The notes beneath the pieces were generated by a model. The model saw only the letters and a list, made by a program, of their open reading frames with translations, ran no database searches and had not been told where the DNA came from. From Candidatus Micrarchaeota archaeon CG08_land_8_20_14_0_20_59_11 (lineage in GTDB: Archaea; Micrarchaeota; Micrarchaeia; Norongarragalinales; Norongarragalinaceae), in assembly GCA_002763345.1 (NCBI GenBank), contig PEXZ01000067.1, positions 1 through 5,665 on the forward strand: a stretch of 5,665 nucleotides of DNA, given 5' to 3'. The position numbers and the translations under genes are program-made. Below are positions 1 through 4,689 of the stretch, piece by piece (the first letter of the stretch is position 1; each line of letters begins with the position of its first letter).

Positions 1-28
1 GCGAATCGTTTTCTTTGGCGGAGCCATC

Positions 29-53
29 GCCTTTCTTTTTCTAAAAGAAAGGC
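29..53. repeat. 11-bp-stem hairpin with pyrimidine/purine arms
   Basis: Bases 29-39 (GCCTTTCTTTT) are perfectly complementary to 43-53 (AAAAGAAAGGC), leaving a 3-base loop TCT. A smaller inverted repeat (TGGC at 16-19, GCCA at 23-26) lies just upstream. No T-run follows the stem on either strand, so it does not look like a simple intrinsic terminator. It resembles the second hairpin at 97-116 in having CTTTT...AAAAG at the core, so it could be one copy of a dispersed intergenic element; this is inference. Confidence 0.6.
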
Positions 54-96
54 AAGGCAATCTCAGTCCCCCCACTTTTCACTGGCAAACAGGGGT

Positions 97-116
97 CGGC
101 TTTTCTTTAAAAGCCG
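97..116. repeat. 8-bp-stem hairpin containing a TATA-like TTTAAAAG
   Basis: Bases 97-104 (CGGCTTTT) pair perfectly with 109-116 (AAAAGCCG) around the loop CTTT. The right arm includes TTTAAAAG (106-113), the same octamer that serves as the probable TATA box of pth2 at 1947-1954. It could therefore be a promoter with a start near 135-140, or only a structural element. No product with a start at that distance is recognised. Confidence 0.5.
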
Positions 117-198
117 CCGCGCGCTGCTCGTTTCGCTGAACGAATTTGACCAAGGCGGCGTCCCGTTTTTCAGGAGGGGGCGCCCGCCTTCCGGTCGG

Positions 199-212
199 AA
201 TAAAAATAAAAG
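199..212 (+). promoter_or_regulatory. A/T-rich TATA-like tract abutting the tRNA-like gene
   Basis: A run of A and T only (AATAAAAATAAAA, then G) interrupts otherwise GC-rich DNA just before the tRNA-like body. At the usual archaeal spacing of about 25 nt it would start transcription near 228-235, inside the tRNA-like D-arm, rather than upstream of it. It may be a promoter for the 3' part of the locus and the downstream 92-residue gene, or sequence that replaced the 5' acceptor strand. Both readings are inference. Confidence 0.3.
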
Positions 213-291
213 TGCCCGAGCGGGCAACAAAAGGGACTGCCTACCGAGCAGTTGCAGAAGTGCTTCGCGGGTTCGAATCCCGCCTCTGCTG
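206..291 (+). tRNA. Atypical or degenerate class II tRNA-like gene (Leu/Ser-type body, loop triplet ACC)
   Basis: The body from the position-8 T (213) onward is strongly tRNA-like. There is an A-box-like TGCCCGAGCGGG at 213-224. The D-stem is CCC (215-217) with GGG (233-235). The anticodon arm is 5-7-5: ACTGC 236-240, loop CTACCGA 241-247, GCAGT 248-252. A small variable-arm hairpin follows (GCA/TGC around GAAG, 254-263), then a perfect T-arm GCGGG-TTCGAAT-CCCGC (267-283), 3' acceptor strand CTCTGCT (284-290) and G291 as discriminator. The long variable arm points to Leu or Ser type. Oddities: the expected 5' acceptor AGCAGAG is absent; ATAAAAG at 206-212 pairs at only 4 of 7 positions. There is no base for position 26 if all three D-stem pairs are kept. 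The triplet ACC (a Gly codon reader with A34) does not fit Leu or Ser. It could be a decaying tRNA, a remnant of a recombination event, or a processed special case; no rescuing 5' half is visible in the window. Confidence 0.5.
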
Positions 292-313
292 GACGCATTC
301 CGCGGAATGCGTC
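292..313. repeat. Perfect 22-bp palindrome directly after the tRNA-like gene
   Basis: The 22 bases equal their own reverse complement, centred on CCGCGG; the half-site is GACGCATTCCG. The palindrome begins one base after the discriminator-equivalent G291 and ends 33 bases before the ATG at 347. As RNA it could fold into a stem of up to about 9 bp with a small loop. Candidate roles are a 3' end or processing hairpin, an operator for a dimeric regulator of the downstream gene, or a recombinase core beside a tRNA. No T-run follows, which argues against an ordinary terminator. Confidence 0.7.
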
Positions 314-335
314 ATACAAGACGCGGTCCCCAACG

Positions 336-342
336 AGGTGAA
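336..342 (+). promoter_or_regulatory. Shine-Dalgarno sequence for the 92-residue gene
   Basis: GAGGTGA matches the archaeal anti-Shine-Dalgarno complement (GGAGGTGATC) and ends 4 nt before the ATG at 347. It fixes the start at 347 rather than at any upstream in-frame codon, all of which lie in or before the tRNA-like sequence. Confidence 0.7.
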
Positions 343-346
343 GGGA

Positions 347-625
347 ATGGCTGAAAGACCGCTTGACGCGCTGCAGTTGCGGCTTCCGTACAAGGAGGCG
401 CGCGTTGACGTGAGCGTCTGGGAAGGCAGGGAAAAGGACGGCAAGGCGATGCCTTCGAACATCACCCTGCGGCTGAAGGAGGAGCGCGTCTATCTGGGCG
501 CGAAGGATGCGCTTGCCTTGGCGAGCGTGCTGCAATCCTACGCGTTCCGCGTGCTTGAGTTGGACTCGGCGCGCCGGCTGGAAGCGTGGAAAAACAGGCA
601 GCCCGAAGACGTCAAAGGCGCATAA
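347..625 (+). CDS. Uncharacterised 92-residue protein
   Basis: I do not recognise this protein with confidence. It is 92 residues, soluble and highly charged, without signal peptide, membrane segment or cysteines. The pattern reads as strand (VDVSVWEG, residues 21-28), turn with EKDGK (30-34), strand (NITLRLK, about 39-45), short strand (RVYLG), then a helix from about residue 52 to 68. A W-E...D-G...I-T-L pattern followed by a helix occurs in small proteins of mobile elements and phages, but this likeness is from memory and weak. Codon use is GC-rich at third positions like its neighbours, supporting a real gene. The frame is open upstream to about 146, but that part would translate the tRNA-like sequence, so ATG 347 with its GAGGTGA is preferred. 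It converges on asnS with a gap of 7 bp. Confidence 0.7.
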   Translation: MAERPLDALQLRLPYKEARVDVSVWEGREKDGKAMPSNITLRLKEERVYLGAKDALALASVLQSYAFRVLELDSARRLEAWKNRQPEDVKGA

Positions 626-632
626 GCAGCAA

Positions 633-1904
633 TCACGGGTACGCGCGGTTTATCACGCGCGGGAACGCGACCGCGTCGCGGATGTGCTCGAGGTTGAGCA
701 TCCATTTCACGAGCCGCTCGACTCCCAAGCCGAATCCGCTGTGCGGAACGCTCCCGTAGCGCCGCAAATCGAGGTACCACTCGTAGTCCTTCATGTTCAA
801 GCCCTCGGCTTTCATGCGGCTGACGAGCTTGTCGTACTCCCACTCGCGCTGGGAGCCGCCGATGATTTCGCCGTGCCCCCGCGGAGCGAGCAAATCCGAG
901 TTCAGCGCGTGCTTTCCGTCGGGCGCGATTGCCATGTAGAACGGCTTCATCTCCTTCGGGAAATTCTTCACGAACAGCGGCTTGTCGAGTTCCTTGGTCA
1001 GCGTAACCTCGTCGGGCGCGCCGAAGTCGTCGCCGTATTTCAATCCGCATTTTTTGATTGCCTCTTCGTAGGACATGCGCTCGAACGGCGGCTCCACGAC
1101 GAGAAGCTCCTCGGGCTTGCGGTTGAAGTGAACGAGCAAATCCGTGTTTTTCCTCGCGAACGTCTGCGCGGCGTAGGAAATCATCTCCTCCTGCAGCCGG
1201 ATGTTGTCCTCGTTGTCGAAGTACGCCGCCTCCTCCTCGAGGTGCCAGTATTCCGTGAGATGCTTTACCGTCCTGCTTTTCTCCGCGCGGAACGACGGCG
1301 CGAGGATGAACACCTTTTCGAGCGCGGTGATGAACGCCTCGTTGTAGAGCTGCCCGCTCTGCGTCAGGTACGCCTTCTCGCCGAAATAATCCAGCGAGAA
1401 AAGCGTGCTTCCGCCTTCGCAGCCGCTCTTCGTTATAATCGGCGGCGAGATTTCCCAGAAACCCTGCTCGTCGAAGAACTCGCGCAGGTATTTCACGATG
1501 AAGTGGCGCGCCTTCAGCATGTTCGTGAGGTGCTGCGAGCGCAGCCACAGATGGCGGACGTCGAGCAGGAATTCCGTGCTCTGGTCCTTCGTTATCGGGA
1601 ACGTTTCGCTGAAATGCGTTACGCGGAAGTCCGTTGCCTGCAGCTCGTATCCTCCGGGAGCGCGGCCGTCCTTTTTCACGGTGCCCGTGACGGTGATGGA
1701 GGACTCTATCAGCGCCTTGACGGCGTCGTCGAAGCCCTTCGCGCCCTTTTTCACGGCGCACTGCATTACTCCCGTGGAATCGCGCACAACCACGAAGGCG
1801 ACGCCGCCCGACGAGCGCGTGCGGTATATCCAGCCGCGTATCGTCACTGCTTCGCCTTCCTCGACGTGACCCGTAAGAATCCCGTTTATCGGCGTGTGCT
1901 GCAT
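633..1904 (-). CDS. asnS: Asparaginyl-tRNA synthetase (AsnRS, archaeal type, class IIb)
   Basis: The enzyme joins asparagine to tRNA-Asn using ATP in the cytoplasm. The 423-residue protein has an N-terminal OB-fold anticodon-binding domain (about 5-100, including TIRGWIYRTR and VVVRDSTG) and a class II catalytic domain. Motif 1 lies around FWEISPP (149-155), motif 2 at FRAEKSRTVKHLTEYWHLEE (205-224), and motif 3 at GFGLGVERL (390-398). The phrases YLTQSGQLYNEA and YGSVPHSGFGLG favour AsnRS over the related AspRS, which carries PHAGWGLG-type sequence. The OB domain argues against the AsnRS-like asparagine synthetase AS-AR, which lacks it. The usual C-terminus (FPR...YP) is present, so it is full length. 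An in-frame GTG at 1943 would add 13 residues, but ATG 1904 is chosen because a TATA-like box lies about 26 nt upstream and the family N-terminus begins there. Its presence implies direct Asn charging without needing the Asp-tRNA amidation route. Confidence 0.95.
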   Translation of the reverse strand: MQHTPINGILTGHVEEGEAVTIRGWIYRTRSSGGVAFVVVRDSTGVMQCAVKKGAKGFDDAVKALIESSITVTGTVKKDGRAPGGYELQATDFRVTHFSETFPITKDQSTEFLLDVRHLWLRSQHLTNMLKARHFIVKYLREFFDEQGFWEISPPIITKSGCEGGSTLFSLDYFGEKAYLTQSGQLYNEAFITALEKVFILAPSFRAEKSRTVKHLTEYWHLEEEAAYFDNEDNIRLQEEMISYAAQTFARKNTDLLVHFNRKPEELLVVEPPFERMSYEEAIKKCGLKYGDDFGAPDEVTLTKELDKPLFVKNFPKEMKPFYMAIAPDGKHALNSDLLAPRGHGEIIGGSQREWEYDKLVSRMKAEGLNMKDYEWYLDLRRYGSVPHSGFGLGVERLVKWMLNLEHIRDAVAFPRVINRAYP

Positions 1905-1926
1905 GGGTAGGAATAACGCACGCGCG

Positions 1927-1935
1927 TTAAAAACC
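1927..1935 (-). promoter_or_regulatory. TATA box of asnS (leaderless start)
   Basis: On the minus strand the sequence reads GGTTTTTAAC, with its centre about 26 nt before the ATG at 1904. This is the spacing expected for a transcript beginning at or next to the start codon, and no Shine-Dalgarno sequence is seen before ATG 1904. The TTTAAA at 1947-1952 is self-complementary and could also act toward asnS, giving a leader of about 20 nt. Confidence 0.5.
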
Positions 1936-1946
1936 TGTTGCACGGA

Positions 1947-1954
1947 TTTAAAAG
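1947..1954 (+). promoter_or_regulatory. TATA box of pth2 (leaderless start)
   Basis: TTTAAAAG in a GC-rich spacer, centred about 25 nt upstream of the ATG at 1976. No Shine-Dalgarno sequence lies between box and start, so a leaderless mRNA is the simplest reading. Confidence 0.6.
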
Positions 1955-1975
1955 CGCGGCAGCCGAAAGCAGTTC

Positions 1976-2320
1976 ATGCCGTTCAAACAGGCAATCGTCC
2001 TTCGCGCGGACCTGAAGATGGGCAAGGGCAAGCTCGCCGCGCAATGTGCGCACGCTTCCCTCGACGCTTTCCTCAAGGCACCCGACTCCGCGAAACGGCT
2101 CTGGCAGCTGTCGGGCAGCGAGAAGGTGGCGCTGAAGGTTTCATCGGAAAAGGAACTGCTCGGCATTTTCGACAAGGCGAAACGCGCCAAGCTCCCGTGC
2201 ACGCTGATACGCGACGCGGGGCACACGCAGATAGCGCCGGGAACAATCACGGCGTGCGCCATAGGCCCAGCCGAAGAAAACGCAATAGACGCGATAACCG
2301 GCAGGCTCAAGCTCCTATAG
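1976..2320 (+). CDS. pth2: Peptidyl-tRNA hydrolase, Pth2 family
   Basis: The enzyme hydrolyses the ester bond of peptidyl-tRNAs released from stalled ribosomes, freeing tRNA for reuse in the cytoplasm. The 114-residue product has the usual archaeal Pth2 length and its landmarks: the N-terminal strand with VLRADLKMGKGK (8-19), AAQCAHA with the conserved His26 (21-27), the DAGHTQIAPGT block (80-90) and the C-terminal AIGP (95-98). It is unrelated in fold to the bacterial Pth1. The start at 1976 matches the family N-terminus and the TATA box about 25 nt upstream. It diverges from asnS, another translation gene, with 71 bp between start codons, and its last 14 bp overlap the 3' end of the opposing unknown gene. 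The family assignment is secure. Confidence 0.95.
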   Translation: MPFKQAIVLRADLKMGKGKLAAQCAHASLDAFLKAPDSAKRLWQLSGSEKVALKVSSEKELLGIFDKAKRAKLPCTLIRDAGHTQIAPGTITACAIGPAEENAIDAITGRLKLL

Positions 2321-2942
2321 CCCTCATTAGCTTCAAGCGGGTTGCGGCAACTGCGGCGCTAGCTTCGGGTAGTTTTATAGTCCTTAGCTTCAGCTGGGTT
2401 GCGGCAACAGCGGCTCTAGCCTCGGCTGGAAGGGCTTCCGGCCTCAGGTAAAAGTAAGAGAGCATCCTTGCGTGCCCGAAGGCGATGACTGTTCCAGTTT
2501 CGGCAAGCGCCAACATCGCACTTGCCACCCTCCCATCGTAGACGGACTGTTCTTTTCCCGGATTGTCCAGCATTCGCAGCAACTTACGTAAGTCTTCGGG
2601 AGTTTGGGGGAAATGCGAGAGTGCGAGGGCTATGCTCTTGCAGTCGCGGCTCAACTGGGTGTTCCTTTTCGGTATTTCGCTTGAGGCAAGCATCCGTGGC
2701 GACACGGCTTTGAGGACCTTCGGGTCGGCGCTCGCATGAAGTTCCCCTTTCCGCACAAGCGCGGCCAATTTTTTAAGCGTAGGCCGGTCGTGGGCGTAAT
2801 GCAACTGGCTGAGGACGTTGACGCGGTTTATCGACGGCGGCAGAATTTTCTCCGCGTCAGGCTTGGGCGCTCCCGGCTCCAGGCAAGCCAGCTTAAGATA
2901 GTGAAACACCCGCTTCCTTTGTATCGGATCTAGCTTAAGCAT
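2307..2942 (-). CDS. Uncharacterised 211-residue helical protein with duplicated C-terminus
   Basis: I do not recognise this protein. It is predicted largely alpha-helical and basic, with no membrane segment or signal peptide. Leucine- and alanine-rich helices appear around residues 7-20, 55-67, 101-110, 116-126 and 137-150. An YDGRVASAMLALAETG stretch (135-150) and RMLSYFYLRPEA (159-170) precede the tail. The last 38 residues are two copies of a 19-residue unit (174-192 and 193-211) sharing the core A-A-V-A-A-T-x-L-K-L. Helical repeats of this kind could be protein- or nucleic-acid-binding, but no function is assigned. Upstream frame extension is open to 3146, yet that part overlaps pyrK coding sequence; ATG 2942 is chosen because a TATA box sits about 30 nt upstream. 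It follows pyrK on the same strand by 26 bp and overlaps the 3' end of pth2 by 14 bp. The codons include more A/T-ending ones than its neighbours, by eye. Confidence 0.7.
   Translation of the reverse strand: MLKLDPIQRKRVFHYLKLACLEPGAPKPDAEKILPPSINRVNVLSQLHYAHDRPTLKKLAALVRKGELHASADPKVLKAVSPRMLASSEIPKRNTQLSRDCKSIALALSHFPQTPEDLRKLLRMLDNPGKEQSVYDGRVASAMLALAETGTVIAFGHARMLSYFYLRPEALPAEARAAVAATQLKLRTIKLPEASAAVAATRLKLMRAIGA
2327..2440 (-). repeat. Tandem direct repeat, 57-bp period, within the 3' end of the unknown gene
   Basis: Two adjacent 57-bp units (2327-2383 and 2384-2440) match at 36 of the first 43 positions, counted by eye, and then diverge. The period is exactly 19 codons, so the reading frame is kept, and most differences preserve the A-A-V-A-A-T-x-L-K-L core of the encoded unit. 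The gene's stop lies 18 bp beyond the first unit on the plus-strand coordinates, inside the overlap with pth2. Confidence 0.8.
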
Positions 2943-2967
2943 AGCCACGGAAAACAGTGCGCCGCGA

Positions 2968-2976
2968 ATTATAAAA
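2968..2976 (-). promoter_or_regulatory. TATA box of the 211-residue gene, overlapping the pyrK stop
   Basis: On the minus strand this reads TTTTATAAT, about 30 nt before the ATG at 2942; a start about 26 nt downstream would leave a leader of only a few bases (GGCT). The pyrK stop codon TAA (2971-2969) lies inside the box, so the same bases serve coding and promoter roles. No Shine-Dalgarno sequence is seen before ATG 2942. Confidence 0.5.
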
Positions 2977-3736
2977 CGGTTTCCTTTCCCGAAGCGGAAA
3001 GGCTGGTTCTGCCGAACGACGGTTTTTTCAGCAAGTCGCGCGCCTCGAATACCGGACCGTCGCGGCAGACGAGCAACCCGTCCAAATCGCACTGCCCGCA
3101 GATTCCGAGCCCGCACTTCATCAGGCGTTCGGCGGAAAGCTGGCACGGCACGTTCTTTTTCACGCAGATTTCCGCAACCAGCCGCAGCATCTTCTCGGGA
3201 CCGCAGGCATACACGCAGTCGTAATGCTTCAGCACCAGCGCGTCCTTCAGCGCGTCGGTGACGAATCCCTTCCTTCCCTTCGTGCCGTCGTCAGTGCAGC
3301 AGAAAACCGAAGCGCACGACGCGAGCGAGGAATGCAGCGAGAGTAATGCCGCGGTTTTCGCTCCGGTGATGACCGTAACCGCCATCCCTTTCTTCTTCGC
3401 CTCCTTTGCGAGGAACGCCAATGGCACCACGCCGCAGCCCCCGCCTACCAAAAGCACGCGCTTCCCTTTCAAAACGAACCCGCGCCCGTACGGACCGCGC
3501 ACGCCCACCGCGTCCCCTTTCCTAAGCGACGCCAAGCCGCGGCTGAGTTCCCCGACAGGCGCGATTCCGAACTCGTTTTCGGAAAGGAAGGAATACGGCT
3601 TCTCGCCCTTTTCGGGCAGCCAGAGCATCGCGAACTGCCCTGGTTGGCTGGGGAAGCGTTCCGCGAGCGAAAGGACGACTACGCCTCCGTCCTTCTTCAC
3701 TCCCGCAACCTTGACCATTCTCGGAAAGTCAATCAT
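2969..3736 (-). CDS. pyrK: Dihydroorotate dehydrogenase (class 1B) electron-transfer subunit, FAD/[2Fe-2S]
   Basis: PyrK passes electrons from the PyrD flavin to NAD+ within the PyrD-PyrK complex, the fourth step of pyrimidine synthesis. The 255-residue protein has a ferredoxin-reductase-like FAD domain with PGQFAML (32-38), KPYS (47-50; Lys where Arg is common) and GPYGRGF (81-87). A nucleotide-binding region follows with LLVGGGCGVVPL (95-106) and ACGPEKM (177-183). The C-terminal [2Fe-2S] site is C208-x4-C213-x2-C216-x7-C224 followed by RDGPVF; the short last spacing resembles archaeal members. Length is typical. ATG 3736 overlaps the pyrD stop by 8 bp (ATGATTGA), and GGTG 6 nt upstream supports it; Met7 (3718) is a less likely start. 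The overlap suggests translational coupling with pyrD. A PyrK-like reductase subunit of another enzyme is possible in isolation, but the pyrD context settles it. Confidence 0.92.
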   Translation of the reverse strand: MIDFPRMVKVAGVKKDGGVVVLSLAERFPSQPGQFAMLWLPEKGEKPYSFLSENEFGIAPVGELSRGLASLRKGDAVGVRGPYGRGFVLKGKRVLLVGGGCGVVPLAFLAKEAKKKGMAVTVITGAKTAALLSLHSSLASCASVFCCTDDGTKGRKGFVTDALKDALVLKHYDCVYACGPEKMLRLVAEICVKKNVPCQLSAERLMKCGLGICGQCDLDGLLVCRDGPVFEARDLLKKPSFGRTSLSASGKETVL

Positions 3737-4640
3737 GCGCCGCACCAGTGAGGGATTTGGCTGAAGCGAAACCGTTGCCGCGCATCCATTCCCGCATCTC
3801 GTCGCAGACAAGGCGGAAGACGTTCGGTCCGCGGTAGTAGACTCCTGAGCCGATTCCGACCGCCGAGGCGCCAGCCTGCATCATCTCAATTGCATCGCGG
3901 CCTGTGGTGATGCCTCCGACGCCGAGGATGGGGATTTCCACTGCTTCGTAAATCTCGTAAACGCACCGCACCGCAATCGGCTTGACTGCCGGTCCGGAAT
4001 ACCCGCCTTTTTTGAAGGACAGGACGGGCTTTCTGGCTTCGATGTTTATTGCCATGCCCGAAACCGTGTTTATGGCGCAGATTGCGTCGGCTCCCGCCTC
4101 CTCGCACGCCTTCGCAACCGCGACGGTTTTGTGCGTGTTCGGAGTGAGTTTCACGGATACCGGCACGCGACCTGAAACTTCCTTCACCGCCTCCACGACG
4201 TCGGCGGCAACCGACGGCTCGAAACCGAAAGCCTGTCCGTGCTCAGCAGTGTTCGGGCAGGAAATGTTGAGTTCTATAAGCGCGGGCTTCTTGTCCGCGA
4301 CGTAAGCGGCAACCCTCCTGAAATCGTCAACAGACGCCCCGTAAATACTCGCAAAAACCGGCACCTTCATTTTTTTCAGCTGCCGCCATTCCTCGCCCAT
4401 CGCCTCGTATCCCGGCGACGGAAGCCCCATTGCGTTGAGCAAGCCGTGCGGAAGCGCGACGCACGTCGGGTTCCTGTTCCCTGAACGTTCCTCCGGACCG
4501 ATGGACTTCGTAGTCACGGCGCCGGCGCCGCCTTCCTCCGCCCGCTTCAGCTGCGCTGCTGTCACGCCGAGTATTCCCGACGCAAGAACAGTCGGATTGC
4601 GCAGCCTGCTGCCGCAGAACGAAACACCGAGCGGGTTCAT
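3729..4640 (-). CDS. pyrD: Dihydroorotate dehydrogenase catalytic subunit, class 1B (FMN)
   Basis: PyrD oxidises dihydroorotate to orotate on FMN, handing electrons to PyrK. The 303-residue protein is a TIM barrel of usual length. Visible family blocks are the N-terminal NPTVLASGILG (15-25), TTKS with Lys45 (43-46), the substrate loop NAMGLPSPG (69-77), NISCPN with the catalytic Cys128 (125-130; Cys marks class 1, Ser would mark class 2), VKLTPN (163-168), INTVSG (190-195) and the FMN-phosphate region GVGGITTGRDA plus AGASAVGIGSG (240-266). There is no membrane-anchoring N-terminal extension, unlike class 2 enzymes. ATG 4640 is chosen because a TATA box lies about 24 nt upstream; a longer frame up to 4688 would run through that box and has no family counterpart. 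It is first in a pyrD-pyrK unit and diverges from the prepilin peptidase gene. Confidence 0.95.
   Translation of the reverse strand: MNPLGVSFCGSRLRNPTVLASGILGVTAAQLKRAEEGGAGAVTTKSIGPEERSGNRNPTCVALPHGLLNAMGLPSPGYEAMGEEWRQLKKMKVPVFASIYGASVDDFRRVAAYVADKKPALIELNISCPNTAEHGQAFGFEPSVAADVVEAVKEVSGRVPVSVKLTPNTHKTVAVAKACEEAGADAICAINTVSGMAINIEARKPVLSFKKGGYSGPAVKPIAVRCVYEIYEAVEIPILGVGGITTGRDAIEMMQAGASAVGIGSGVYYRGPNVFRLVCDEMREWMRGNGFASAKSLTGAAHD
3743..3746 (-). promoter_or_regulatory. Shine-Dalgarno GGTG for pyrK inside the pyrD 3' end
   Basis: GGTG on the minus strand ends 6 nt before ATG 3736, within the last codons of pyrD. It favours Met1 at 3736 over the internal ATG at 3718, which has no such motif, and fits reinitiation on a pyrD-pyrK mRNA. 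Confidence 0.5.
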
Positions 4641-4656
4641 CGCAAACAGTAGGCGC

Positions 4657-4671
4657 CCTTTATTAAAAAGG
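4657..4671. promoter_or_regulatory. Shared bidirectional TATA element for pyrD (-) and prepilin peptidase (+)
   Basis: CCTTTATTAAAAAGG is nearly self-complementary and is the only AT-rich stretch in the 49-bp spacer between the two divergent start codons. Its centre (4664) lies 24 nt from the pyrD ATG (4640) and 26 nt from the peptidase ATG (4690), the correct distance for leaderless transcription in both directions. Neither start has a Shine-Dalgarno sequence. The inference is that a single TBP/TFB-binding site serves both genes, which would make their transcription mutually exclusive on one template. Confidence 0.65.
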
Positions 4672-4689
4672 AAATGCTTCGCTCCCATT

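Larger units (their letters stand above)
1..205. other. Intergenic stretch without a convincing gene
   Basis: No protein gene is supported here. Frame 1 is open from base 1 to about 353 and frame 2 from base 2 to a TGA at 137-139, but neither has a credible start, a ribosome binding site or a protein-like composition. Long open frames are expected by chance in GC-rich DNA. What can be seen are two hairpins (29-53 and 97-116), a TTTAAAAG TATA-like box inside the second, and a C-run (69-74) followed by a G-run (92-95). A small RNA or the tail of a gene lying upstream of the window cannot be excluded. Confidence 0.5.

Noticed and set aside
2..139. Tail of an upstream gene in frame 2 ending at TGA 137-139
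   Set aside because: The 45 codons run through both hairpins, have no recognisable protein pattern and cannot be tested without upstream sequence.
172..212. tRNA intron separating a 5' acceptor strand (AGGAGGG, about 172-178) from the body at 213
   Set aside because: It pairs with the 3' strand only with a mismatch and a wobble, and no bulge-helix-bulge splice motif could be seen; G-rich matches are easy to find here.
206..291. 3' half of a split (trans-spliced) tRNA
   Set aside because: D-arm and complete anticodon arm are contiguous in this copy, so the break would have to be at the acceptor/position 8 junction, and no partner is visible in the window. Kept only as a question in the findings.
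146..346. N-terminal extension of the 92-residue gene
   Set aside because: It would translate the tRNA-like sequence and the palindrome and has no ribosome binding site; ATG 347 has a good GAGGTGA.
507..1910. Long open frame on the plus strand opposite asnS, and another on the minus strand at 538-1761
   Set aside because: Both are shadows of the asnS coding sequence in GC-rich DNA; the translations are arginine-rich without any family pattern, while the asnS frame is unmistakable.
1905..1943. GTG start giving asnS 13 more residues
   Set aside because: The extension has no family counterpart and the TATA-like box at 1927-1935 would lie inside it.
3258..3764. Plus-strand open frames opposite pyrK and pyrD (also 3982-4305, 4239-4484)
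   Set aside because: Shadows of the minus-strand genes; compositions are Ser/Pro/Thr-rich as expected for reversed Gly/Ala/Glu-rich codons, and none has promoter or ribosome binding site.
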